From Polyangiaceae bacterium (GTDB lineage: Bacteria; Myxococcota_A; Polyangia; Polyangiales; Polyangiaceae), in assembly GCA_019637265.1 (NCBI GenBank), contig JAHBVY010000015.1, positions 18,620-82,619 of the forward strand: a stretch of 64,000 bases of DNA, given 5' to 3'. Under the pieces are notes generated by a model, which saw only the letters and a list, made by a program, of their open reading frames with translations, was not told the origin of the DNA and did no database searches. Below are positions 53,042-60,723 of the stretch, one piece after another (the stretch's first letter is position 1; the number at the start of each line of letters is the position of its first letter). Made by a program: the position numbers and the translations under genes.

Positions 53042-53145
53042 TCGAGGGCGTTTTTGGGCGTCGACTAGCCGCCCTGGCCTCCTCCGGGTGAGCCTGCTAG
53101 ACGCCGGTCGGTGGCGTCGTTCGTTTCGCCCCCTCCTTCCTTCGT

Positions 53146-54585
53146 GTGACAGAACCTAGCAGCACCTCCAAGGGACACCGCCGGTCTCCCCCTTCGTCCC
53201 CACCCGAGCCGAACGGCGCCTCCCGCAAGTCACGGCCCACCGCCGCGGGTCGCGGCCGCAAGCGTCGCCGTCAGAGCGTGAGCCCCGAGCCTCGGCGTGA
53301 GCGCCAGGACGAGGAGGTGCGGTTCCGATTCGAGGAAGACGAAGAGGAGGAGCGCGAGCATCGGGTGCCGCCCGAGCGCTACCCGATCGAGCTCGACCCG
53401 GCGCACATCGACGCGGACGCAGCGAAGGTGGTGCAGCGCTTGGTGCGCCACGGTTACGAGGGGTACCTGGTGGGCGGCTGCGTGCGCGACCTGCTGCTCG
53501 ACGCGTCTCCCAAGGACTTCGACGTGGCGACCAGCGCGCGCCCGGATGACGTCCGCACCTTGTTCCGCAACGCACGCGTGATCGGGCGGCGCTTCCGCTT
53601 GGTGCACGTGCTCTACGGTGGCGGGAAGATCATCGAGACGGCGACCTTCCGTAAGAACCCGGCGCCCGAAGACAAAGTAACTGACGATCTGTTGATCCGC
53701 GATGACAACGTCTTCGGGGAGGCCTTCGAAGACGCCGCGCGCCGGGACTTCACCATCAACGGGCTGTTCTACGACCTGGAGCGCGGTGAGGTGCTCGACT
53801 GGGTCGGTGGCATGCCTGACATCAAGGCGCGCATGGTGCGCACCATCGGTGATCCGGTGGTGCGTTTCCTCGAGGATCCAGTGCGGATTTTGCGCGCCAT
53901 CAAGTTCTGCGCGCGGCTCGATCTGGGGATCGCGCCCGAGGTGTACGACGCGATGGTGTCGTGCCGGGGCTCGCTGGCCATGGCGGCGCGCCCGCGCTTG
54001 TTCGAGGAGATCTTGCGCTTGATGCGCGGGGGCGCGAGTCACCGCTCGGTGTGGTTGATGTGGGAGACGGGGGTGCTCGACGTGCTGCTCCCCGAGCTGT
54101 CCTCCTATGTCTCGGACACCCAAGAGGAGCAGGGCAGCACCTGGGCGCTCTTCTCCGCGGTGGATCGCGAGACGAAGCGCCGCGGGCGGCCCTTCGACGA
54201 CATCGTGCTGTGGACGGTGCTGCTCCTCGACCCGATGCTCGAGGCTTGTCAGGGAGCGACCGATCGCGTGGAGACCGCGTTCGAGTTCCTCGAGCCCGTC
54301 ATCGACCGCCTCAGCATGCCCCGCCGCATCGCGGACGCCGTGCGGCGCATCGTGGCGATGATGCCGCGCCTCGAAGGCGGGCGCCCGGGTCGCTTCTCGC
54401 GCACCCCGCTGTACGAGCTCGCCCAGGACGTGGCGCTGCTGACCCGCTCGGCGCGCGGCTTGCCCCCAGCGCCTGGCCCTGCGAACGCCGAGCGCGCCGA
54501 GAAGGGCGCAGACCGCGCGAGCACGGATCACGCCCACGCCGACCGTCCGGGTGGCTCACGATCTCGCGGCAAGCGCCGCACGTAG
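53146..54585 (+). CDS. pcnB: Poly(A) polymerase / tRNA nucleotidyltransferase-type enzyme
   Basis: A 479-residue nucleotidyltransferase. After a ~75-residue basic, disordered leader, the catalytic head reads GYEGYLVGGCVRDLLLDASP then KDFDVATSA, with the carboxylates of the DxD motif in FDVAT. VTDDLLIRDDNVFGEAFEDA-type and RRDFTINGLFYD (RRD) motifs follow. A C-terminal helical region (DPVRILRAIKFCARLDL) binds RNA. The RRDFTING and EDPVRILRA motifs are shared with CCA-adding enzymes; the long C-terminal part and the lone-gene context favour PcnB. It starts at GTG 53146. The tail is basic and Gly/Ala-rich. Confidence 0.82.
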   Translation: MTEPSSTSKGHRRSPPSSPPEPNGASRKSRPTAAGRGRKRRRQSVSPEPRRERQDEEVRFRFEEDEEEEREHRVPPERYPIELDPAHIDADAAKVVQRLVRHGYEGYLVGGCVRDLLLDASPKDFDVATSARPDDVRTLFRNARVIGRRFRLVHVLYGGGKIIETATFRKNPAPEDKVTDDLLIRDDNVFGEAFEDAARRDFTINGLFYDLERGEVLDWVGGMPDIKARMVRTIGDPVVRFLEDPVRILRAIKFCARLDLGIAPEVYDAMVSCRGSLAMAARPRLFEEILRLMRGGASHRSVWLMWETGVLDVLLPELSSYVSDTQEEQGSTWALFSAVDRETKRRGRPFDDIVLWTVLLLDPMLEACQGATDRVETAFEFLEPVIDRLSMPRRIADAVRRIVAMMPRLEGGRPGRFSRTPLYELAQDVALLTRSARGLPPAPGPANAERAEKGADRASTDHAHADRPGGSRSRGKRRT

Positions 54586-54640
54586 GGCGCAGCACGCTGC
54601 GCCGGGTACGTTAGCCTGCCGTACGGAAGGCGCACCCCAT

Positions 54641-54660
54641 CGCGGTGCCGTCCAACCCCC
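54641..54660 (+). repeat. Dispersed motif GGTGCCGTCCAACCCCC
   Basis: Copy downstream of pcnB, same family as 13334 and 60645. Confidence 0.5.
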
Positions 54661-54760
54661 GCCCCCCTAAACCCATCTCTGGGCGGCGATTCGACGATGC
54701 TCCGAGCGCTCGCGGCGCGCAGTCAGTGTAGCTGCTCAAGTCCTTCGTGAAGGTGAGTCA

Positions 54761-54838
54761 GTCAGCGGAGCTGACGAGGCCTCCCGCGACGGCGCCTCCT
54801 TCGGTGCACCGAGAGGAGCCACCGTCAGCGCAGCTGAC
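54761..54838. repeat. Two GTCAGC-N3-GCTGAC palindromes
   Basis: GTCAGCGGAGCTGAC (54761) and GTCAGCGCAGCTGAC (54824), both followed by GAGGC, with a weaker copy near 54722. They lie in the 286-nt gap between the pcnB and FHA gene ends, which holds no gene. Convergent position suggests a terminator or a repeat family rather than an operator. Confidence 0.5.
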
Positions 54839-54871
54839 GAGGCGCGGCGGGCGCGATGCTCAGCGGTAGAG

Positions 54872-56041
54872 CTAGTTCGTCAGCTCGACCCGCAGCAGCT
54901 TGCGGCCGATGAATACGTAGTCCCCATGGCCGAGCTCTGCCTCCGACTTGATGCGGATGTAGGTGCCGTTCCGGCTATCGTGATCGGTCAGGGTGTAGCG
55001 CCCGTTGTCGTCGGCCACCGTGCAGTGCTGGCCGGACATGTAGGCGTCTCCCGGGAAGTTGAGGTCGCCGTTCTCGCGGCCGATTTGCAGCGAGGTGCCG
55101 CGCGCGCACACCGTCATGCCGGTGGCGCCGCCCTCCAGGATTTGTGAGAGGCGGAACGCGGTGGGGTGCTTGGGCGACGAGTAGAAGAAGGTGCCGTCCG
55201 TCTCCGCCGAGTCGTTCGCCTTGGGGGTTGGATCGAGCCTAAACACCTGCTCCCCGGCGAGGAAGGTGTCGCCGGCTGCGATCTCCACCGAGCCGCGGAT
55301 GCGCAAGTACACGCCGTTCAGCGAGCCCTCGTCGCGCACCACCAGGCGGTGGTCGCGGTAGAAGAAGTTCGCGTGCTTGGGCGACACGAAGGGGTCGTCC
55401 GGGAACTCCAGCTGGCCGCGGCGCCCGACGATGTGCTGATCCGCGTGCAGGTGATACCCAACCCCATCGAGCCCTTCCCCTCGAATCACGATCAAGCGCG
55501 CCTTCTCCGGGTTTTGGATTTCGCTGAAGTAGCGGACCTCCCCCTTCAACACGGCTTCGGGGACCTCGGCGCCGCACCGTCCACAGAATTTGTGGCCCGT
55601 GGGGACGGGCGTCATGCAGGAGGTGCAAACAAAGTGCCTGGCTTGATCCATCGGGTTCTCCTCGGCGACGGCGCCGTGTGACGGCGAAGCGGCGCTCGCG
55701 CCCGCCTCCTGGGCAGAGCGTTGCCCAGCTTCTGCCGCCTTGTGAAGACTTTTGTGCGCGGCCTCCAGCAGCTCGCTGGGGGAAGGGTCATCCGCTGACT
55801 GGCCAGCCGCTGGCCTGAGCAGGCTTTCACCGTGGCCATCGAAGGGATCATGGGGCTCTCCCAGGGCGATGGCGGAGGCGAGCGCCGCGCTGAGCGAGCT
55901 GGGAGCGACCTCGGGTGCCGTCAGCGAAGTGGCCTCACCGAGCGCGAGGTCGTGGCCGCAGTGTGGGCAGCGGCGAGTGCCCATGACGCTGAACGCCTCG
56001 CACCGACCGCAGCAGATCCCGATCTCCTGGGCCCCTTCCAT
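54872..56041 (-). CDS. Double-FHA protein with zinc-ribbon segments
   Basis: A 389-residue protein with zinc-ribbon-like Cys pairs (CCGRCEAFSVMGTRRCPHCG near the N terminus; CTSCMTPVPTGHKFCGRCG in the middle). Two FHA domains follow (~185-285: HIVGRRGQLEFPDDPFVSPK, GSLNGVYLR; ~300-385: LQIGRENGDLNFPGDAYMSG, SRNGTYIRI). Tandem FHA domains suggest binding of doubly phosphorylated partners. The start is ATG 56041; a GTG at 56113 adds 24 residues. It follows the signal peptidase gene in the same orientation. Confidence 0.8.
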   Translation of the reverse strand: MEGAQEIGICCGRCEAFSVMGTRRCPHCGHDLALGEATSLTAPEVAPSSLSAALASAIALGEPHDPFDGHGESLLRPAAGQSADDPSPSELLEAAHKSLHKAAEAGQRSAQEAGASAASPSHGAVAEENPMDQARHFVCTSCMTPVPTGHKFCGRCGAEVPEAVLKGEVRYFSEIQNPEKARLIVIRGEGLDGVGYHLHADQHIVGRRGQLEFPDDPFVSPKHANFFYRDHRLVVRDEGSLNGVYLRIRGSVEIAAGDTFLAGEQVFRLDPTPKANDSAETDGTFFYSSPKHPTAFRLSQILEGGATGMTVCARGTSLQIGRENGDLNFPGDAYMSGQHCTVADDNGRYTLTDHDSRNGTYIRIKSEAELGHGDYVFIGRKLLRVELTN

Positions 56042-56195
56042 CGCCTGGCTGCGTAGCACACCCGCGCGCGCCGGCGAAGGCAACTGCCCGGAATCATGGA
56101 GGCTTCGCCCCACGTCGAGCGCCCAGGGCGCTGGCCTTCACCCGGCGCGATTCGCTGCTCCCATGCTGAGCAGATGTCAGCCCATCTTCGCGTCT

Positions 56196-56846
56196 CTAGC
56201 GGATCCAGGTGAGGCGGCCGTTCACGTCGCCCCAGCCCTCCCGGCTGACGAGTCGCAGCAGGACGCTCTCGCGGCAGGTCGCGCGCTCCACCGCGCCGTA
56301 GCGGCGGGAGTCGAAGGGGTAGAGCCGGTTGTCGCTGAGCAAGAACACCTGCCCCTCCCCGAGCTTCATCTCGGTCACCAGCGTCGAGCTTTGGGAGCGG
56401 TGCTCGCTGATGTTGCCGCGCATGTGGAGCTGACCTCCGAGGTCCACCTCCGCGCAGTGCTGCTCGACCTCCTTACCGGTGTTGGGGTCCTCCGTCTTGA
56501 AGGTGCGCTGGGTGCAGGCGCGCTCGCTCCTGACCAGGCTCTGGTTCACCCACAAGTCCTGCCCCTGCACCTTCACCTGATCGTTCGCTTCACCGACGAT
56601 GCGCCCGATGACGAGCTCCCCTTCGTTCTTGGGATCGTCACACACCACGAGATCGCCGTAGTTCGGCTTCGTGAGGCGCCACAGGATGACCCAATCCCCA
56701 GGGAAGAGCGTGGGCGAGACGGAGGTCGTCAGGATGGGATCGTCTTCGGGGAGCTGCCACCAGCGGAGCGCCGTGAGGCGCGCCAAGCCAACGACGACGC
56801 CGATGACGACCGCCGCCCAGAGCAGGAACTTACCAAAGGCTCGCAT
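56196..56846 (-). CDS. Signal peptidase I-like membrane protease (missing canonical Lys)
   Basis: A 216-residue S26-type protein. One N-terminal membrane helix (LLWAAVVIGVVVGLARLTAL) is followed by the nucleophile motif ILTTSVSPTLFPGDWVILWR. In the usual VKRVxGxPGD box, the catalytic Lys position reads Gly (ELVIGRIVGEANDQVKV), so the classical Ser-Lys dyad is incomplete. The C-terminal box VFLLSDNRLYPFDSRRYGAV (matching GDNRxxSxDSR) is conserved. It may therefore be a divergent or inactive signal peptidase, or use another base. The start is ATG 56846. Confidence 0.75.
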   Translation of the reverse strand: MRAFGKFLLWAAVVIGVVVGLARLTALRWWQLPEDDPILTTSVSPTLFPGDWVILWRLTKPNYGDLVVCDDPKNEGELVIGRIVGEANDQVKVQGQDLWVNQSLVRSERACTQRTFKTEDPNTGKEVEQHCAEVDLGGQLHMRGNISEHRSQSSTLVTEMKLGEGQVFLLSDNRLYPFDSRRYGAVERATCRESVLLRLVSREGWGDVNGRLTWIR

Positions 56847-56974
56847 GCGTCGCCCGTTCGTGAACACCCGAGCGTGCCACAAGGCCCCAACTCAGGGCAA
56901 CCCGGCTTGCACCGTGGGGTTCCCGCAGGTTAGGTTGTGCGGGGCGGGTTTCAAACCCCTGCGAGCAAGCGCCT

Positions 56975-57817
56975 TCAAGGCGGGGCGGGGCAACCCGAGA
57001 GCGGCGGCAGCTCGGCGGGGCTCGCGCCATCGGCGACGGCGCGGGCGTTGGCGAACAGATCTCGGAAGGCATCCAGACGAGTGAACTCGGAGACGTCCTT
57101 CGTCGCCTCGCTGCCGTCCATCGCGCTCTGCGAGACGACGCCGACCAGCGTCCCTTCGCGGGAGAGCGCGGGGCCGCCGGAGTCCCCCGGGCAGATGGAC
57201 GCCACCGCGACATAGCGCCCGTTCTTCAGCGCCTCCACCGGGCCACCCTCGCGCGCCTTGCGGCGCACCCCCTGCGCGCTCAGGGCGCAGCGCCCGAAGC
57301 CAATGGTGTGCACTTCATCGCCGAGCTTCGGCGGCGCATCGAGCTCCGGCGAGAGGGTGCTGACCCCGACCAGCTTGCGCTCGAGCACCAGCACCGCGAT
57401 GTCCCCCACGCCCGCGCGGTGACCACACGGCGGCGCCAACACCGCGCGCACGCCCACCTCTCCCCACGGCAAGTAGTCACCACCCAGCTCCACCCGGAGC
57501 TCGTCAGGTGCCATGTCGCGCGGCAAGATGTCGCCCACCGCGTCACGCTGGGCCACGCAGTGGTGCGCCGTGAGCACCAGGTCCTCCGCGATCAGCGTGC
57601 CGGTGCAGGTGGACTGCTCCGCCACCACGCGCACCACGTAGTCGTCCGCCGACGCCAAGCTGATGGGCAGCACCGGTGGCTCGCCGCGCACGAGATCCGC
57701 AGCTGCGGCGGGCGCCACGCTGGGCTGCTCCTTGGCGGGCCTCAGCGAGCTCAAGGTGCTGCACGCGATGCTCGGCGCGAGCAGCGTGAACACGGTGAGC
57801 AGGCGGAGGGGGCGCAT
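56975..57817 (-). CDS. Trypsin-like (S1) serine protease lipoprotein
   Basis: A 280-residue protease. The signal peptide RLLTVFTLLAPSIACS has a lipobox Cys. The chymotrypsin-fold triad is present: His in LVLTAHHCVA, Asp in GVGDIAVLVLE, Ser in ICPGDSGGPAL. A Cys pair near the His gives a disulphide. The enzyme is probably periplasmic or surface-attached. The start is ATG 57817 (a longer frame to 57859 is open). The gap 57818-58287 (~470 nt) holds a REP-like element and the two dispersed motifs but no gene. Confidence 0.85.
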   Translation of the reverse strand: MRPLRLLTVFTLLAPSIACSTLSSLRPAKEQPSVAPAAAADLVRGEPPVLPISLASADDYVVRVVAEQSTCTGTLIAEDLVLTAHHCVAQRDAVGDILPRDMAPDELRVELGGDYLPWGEVGVRAVLAPPCGHRAGVGDIAVLVLERKLVGVSTLSPELDAPPKLGDEVHTIGFGRCALSAQGVRRKAREGGPVEALKNGRYVAVASICPGDSGGPALSREGTLVGVVSQSAMDGSEATKDVSEFTRLDAFRDLFANARAVADGASPAELPPLSGCPAPP

Positions 57818-58030
57818 GGTCGCGACCAGGGGCGCCCGGCTGGTGAGCGCGGGACCCAAGGGGTAGAGCGGGTGGGGCGTCTAGAGTAGGCCGCACAGAG
57901 CGGCGCGAAGGCTCAGTCTATCAGGGCGAGGCGCTCCGCGGTAGCAGGCGCAGGGCGCGGCGCCGCGCAGCCGTTGCAAAGACCTGATTCGCCTAGTGCC
58001 AGCGCCATTTCAGGGCCACCTGAGCGCGCT

Positions 58031-58048
58031 GCCAAACCCCCAAAACCC
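58031..58048. repeat. Dispersed motif, reverse copy
   Basis: GCCAAACCCCCAAAACCC is the exact reverse complement of 46021-46038. Confidence 0.55.
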
Positions 58049-58164
58049 AGGTAAAATTCCGCATGGCCTAGCGCGGGGGGCTCGTGAGTGGGTTGGACGG
58101 CACCGCCCCTGGCGTCGCTTCAACACCCCGCTTCGTCGCGGCTCCAGCGGTCAACCGCCCTGTT

Positions 58165-58193
58165 CGAGGGCGGGTTTGAAACCCGCCCCTACA
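58165..58193. repeat. GGGCGGGTTTGAAACCCGCCCCTAC hairpin
   Basis: A perfect GGGCGGGTTT/AAACCCGCCC hairpin (loop G) ending CCTAC, a variant of the REP-like family. A related GGGGCGGGTTTCAAACCCCTGC lies at 56940, between the signal peptidase and protease genes. Confidence 0.55.
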
Positions 58194-58287
58194 CAACCTG
58201 CGGGTTGGAAGCCGCCTACACCACCTGCGGGTTAGAAGTCGGGCCTGCGGGTTTGAACCCAGCCCCTGGCGTCGCTTCAGCAGTCAG

Positions 58288-59451
58288 TCAGCGTGACAGC
58301 ACCAGGTCGTCGCGGTGCACCACCACCAGCTCGCGTCCCCCGTGGCCGCCATGGGAGTGGCCGAAGAGCAGCTCCAAGTCGCTGCGGCGGCGCCCGGCGA
58401 TGCGCGCCACCTCCATCGCGCCGAGGTGCGCGAGACCTCGTCCTACTTCCTGACCATTCGGATCCACCACCAGCACCGCGTCCCCCGCGTTGAACGCCCC
58501 GCGCACCCCCAAGACGCCCACCGGCAACAGGCTGCTCTTCCCCGCGAGCAGCACCTCCGCCGCGCCGTGATCCACCACCACCGCGCCGCGGGGCCGCAGC
58601 GTGTAGGCGATCCAGTGTTGGCGCGCCCGCAGCGCGCCCTCCTTCGGGTGGACCAAGGTGCCCACGTCGTCCCCCGCTAGGAGGCGTGGGATGACGTCCG
58701 GCTCCGAGGCGCTCGCGATCACCACCCAGGCGCCGGTGCGGCTCGCTTTGCGCGCCGCGTCCACCTTGCTGGCGATGCCTCCGCTGCCGAGGCCGCTCGG
58801 CTTGCCCTGCTCTTTCACCTGAAAGTCGGCGGGCAGCTCGCTCAGGCGTTGGCCCTCTGCGTCCAGCACGCCGCTCACGTCCGTGAGCAAGAGCAGCACC
58901 TCGGCGCCGACCAGCGGCACCACCATCGCCGCGAGCTGGTCGTTGTCGCCGAACCGGATTTCATCCGTGGAAACAGTGTCATTCTCATTGACGATGGGGA
59001 GCAGCCCCGCGTCGAGCAGCTCGCTCAGCGCGCCGCGCGCGTTGTTCAGGCGCTCGCGATCCGCCAAGTCAGCGTGGGTGAGCAGCACCTGCGCGGGGAT
59101 CAAGCCGTGCTCCGCGCAGGCGTCCTCATAGCGTCGCATCAACACGGACTGCCCCGCGGCGGCGGCGGCTTGGAGCTTGCTCATCTCCTTCGGGCGCTGC
59201 GTGTAGCCCAGGCGACCACAGCCGAGCGCGATGGCGCCGCTCGAGACGAGCACGAAGCGGCGCTCGCTCGGGTGCCTTGGTGAGGCATCCTGACTAGCTA
59301 CTTGAGCGCGTTGAGCGGGCGGCAAGGCGCGCGCCTTCGCGAGCTGCGCCGTGAGCGACGCGGGCAAGCTGGGGTCGCTCGACAGCGCGCGCGAGCCTAC
59401 CTTGACCACCACTCGCCGGGCATGTGCCAGGGCCGCTCGGGCTACCGTCAT
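58288..59451 (-). CDS. proB: Glutamate 5-kinase
   Basis: A 387-residue glutamate 5-kinase, first enzyme of proline synthesis. The amino-acid kinase domain has RRVVVKVGSRALSSD near the N terminus, FVLVSSGAIALGCGRLGYTQ, LPIVNENDTVSTDEIRFGDN and LLLLTDVSGVLDA. A SGLGSGGIASKVDAARKASR motif and a C-terminal PUA domain (from ~300) complete it. Relative to E. coli ProB there is an insertion of roughly 25 residues (ARALPPAQRAQVASQDASPR) before the SSGAIA motif. proA is not adjacent. The start is ATG 59451. Confidence 0.92.
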   Translation of the reverse strand: MTVARAALAHARRVVVKVGSRALSSDPSLPASLTAQLAKARALPPAQRAQVASQDASPRHPSERRFVLVSSGAIALGCGRLGYTQRPKEMSKLQAAAAAGQSVLMRRYEDACAEHGLIPAQVLLTHADLADRERLNNARGALSELLDAGLLPIVNENDTVSTDEIRFGDNDQLAAMVVPLVGAEVLLLLTDVSGVLDAEGQRLSELPADFQVKEQGKPSGLGSGGIASKVDAARKASRTGAWVVIASASEPDVIPRLLAGDDVGTLVHPKEGALRARQHWIAYTLRPRGAVVVDHGAAEVLLAGKSSLLPVGVLGVRGAFNAGDAVLVVDPNGQEVGRGLAHLGAMEVARIAGRRRSDLELLFGHSHGGHGGRELVVVHRDDLVLSR

Positions 59452-59666
59452 CGGCGGCGGTATACCCGCGGAGCGCGCCGAGGACGACAACGGGTTATCG
59501 CCGCGCTCGAATCAGCCGGAGGGTGTGGCAGCTCGGGTCGCGCTCGGAGACTACAGCCAGGGCCTGGCGTTCTTCTTTTGGGGTTGGACGGCACCGCGCC
59601 GAGCGGCGGTGCGCTGTCCGCCGCCCCGGCCGACGAGCGCCGCGGCGATCCTTCAACTTCGCGTTT

Positions 59667-60611
59667 CTACGTTTGTGCCGCGCCGAGGGGCTCGATCAGC
59701 GACAGCTCGAGCACCGGCGTCTGTGTCTCCACGGCGCAGGCGACCAGCGCGCTCCGCGCGGCGCTGTGGAGGCGGAAGGCGCAGGTGTCGCTGGGCTCCT
59801 CCGAGTGGCTGAGCCGCTCCAGCGTGACCTGCCGCGCGGCGAGTGCCTGAGTTAGCGCGGCGCCATCCCCCGCGACGCGCACGAGACAAATGCTGTCCCC
59901 GCTGAGCACCTCGCGCGCCTTCCCCGCGCTGAGCAGGGCACCGTACCGAAGCCAGGCCATGTCCCCACGCTGCGCGAGCTCCAAGTGGCTCGCGGTGCCG
60001 AGGCCCTCCGTCGTCCACAGGAGAGGCGTCGTGCTCGCCACCTCCGCGAGCTGGCGCGCGAGCCAGCTCGCGCGGAGCTCATCCAGGCCATCGAGCGGCT
60101 GCTCCAGCACGATGAGCCGGGGCGCGCTGAGCGCCAGCGCGTGGAGACCGAGCGCGCGTCGCTCGGCAGGCTCCAGCGCCGAAGGCTTCGCGCGCGCGTG
60201 CCAGCCGAGATCCAGGCGCCGGAGCAGCTGCTCCGCGACGCGGCGAGGGCTCGGTACGCGCAGCGTGGCGAGCAGCCAGCGGAGGCCCTCGAGCACCGAC
60301 TCATCCTCCCACGCGAGCCCAGCGGCGGGGAGCAGCCGCACACCGCCCTGCAAGGCATGCCGCGCGGAAATGCCGGCGAGCGTCAGCTCACCGCTCGAGA
60401 GCTCCGCCGCTCCCGTGAGCAAGCCCGGCAGGAAGTGCACGTCACCGACCAGCGCTACGAGCCGGGCGTCGCCCGCGCCCGCCGTGAAGCTCACCCCGGA
60501 GATCAACGGCGCGCCGCCGCGGCGCACTGTCAGATTGGATGACTGAATCAAGGGTGCGCCTCCAGGCTCGGCTCGCGCGTCGTGCTCGGCTTGCGTGGAA
60601 GGCTGGGTCAC
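59667..60611 (-). CDS. Degenerate ABC-type ATPase (no Walker A)
   Basis: A 314-residue protein with ABC transporter ATP-binding layout (LIQSSNLTVRRGGAPLISGV, VALVGDVHFLPGLLTGAAEL, LIVLEQPLDGLDELRASWLA). The P-loop GxxGxGKST is replaced by GDVHFLPGLLTG. The Walker B region (RLIVLEQPLDGLD) remains, and the ABC signature LSGGQ is replaced by LEPAERRAL. It is unlikely to hydrolyse ATP in the usual way, and may be a regulatory or structural paralogue. No permease is adjacent. The start is GTG 60611. Confidence 0.6.
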   Translation of the reverse strand: MTQPSTQAEHDARAEPGGAPLIQSSNLTVRRGGAPLISGVSFTAGAGDARLVALVGDVHFLPGLLTGAAELSSGELTLAGISARHALQGGVRLLPAAGLAWEDESVLEGLRWLLATLRVPSPRRVAEQLLRRLDLGWHARAKPSALEPAERRALGLHALALSAPRLIVLEQPLDGLDELRASWLARQLAEVASTTPLLWTTEGLGTASHLELAQRGDMAWLRYGALLSAGKAREVLSGDSICLVRVAGDGAALTQALAARQVTLERLSHSEEPSDTCAFRLHSAARSALVACAVETQTPVLELSLIEPLGAAQT

Positions 60612-60723
60612 GGCGCACCGCTGGGGCCGCTCGCCGGCCCGGGTGCGGTGCCGTCCAACCCCCCCCTGAACACCTCGAGGCTCGGCATGATGCTCCTTCG
60701 AGACCGCGCGAAGACGCCCTGCA

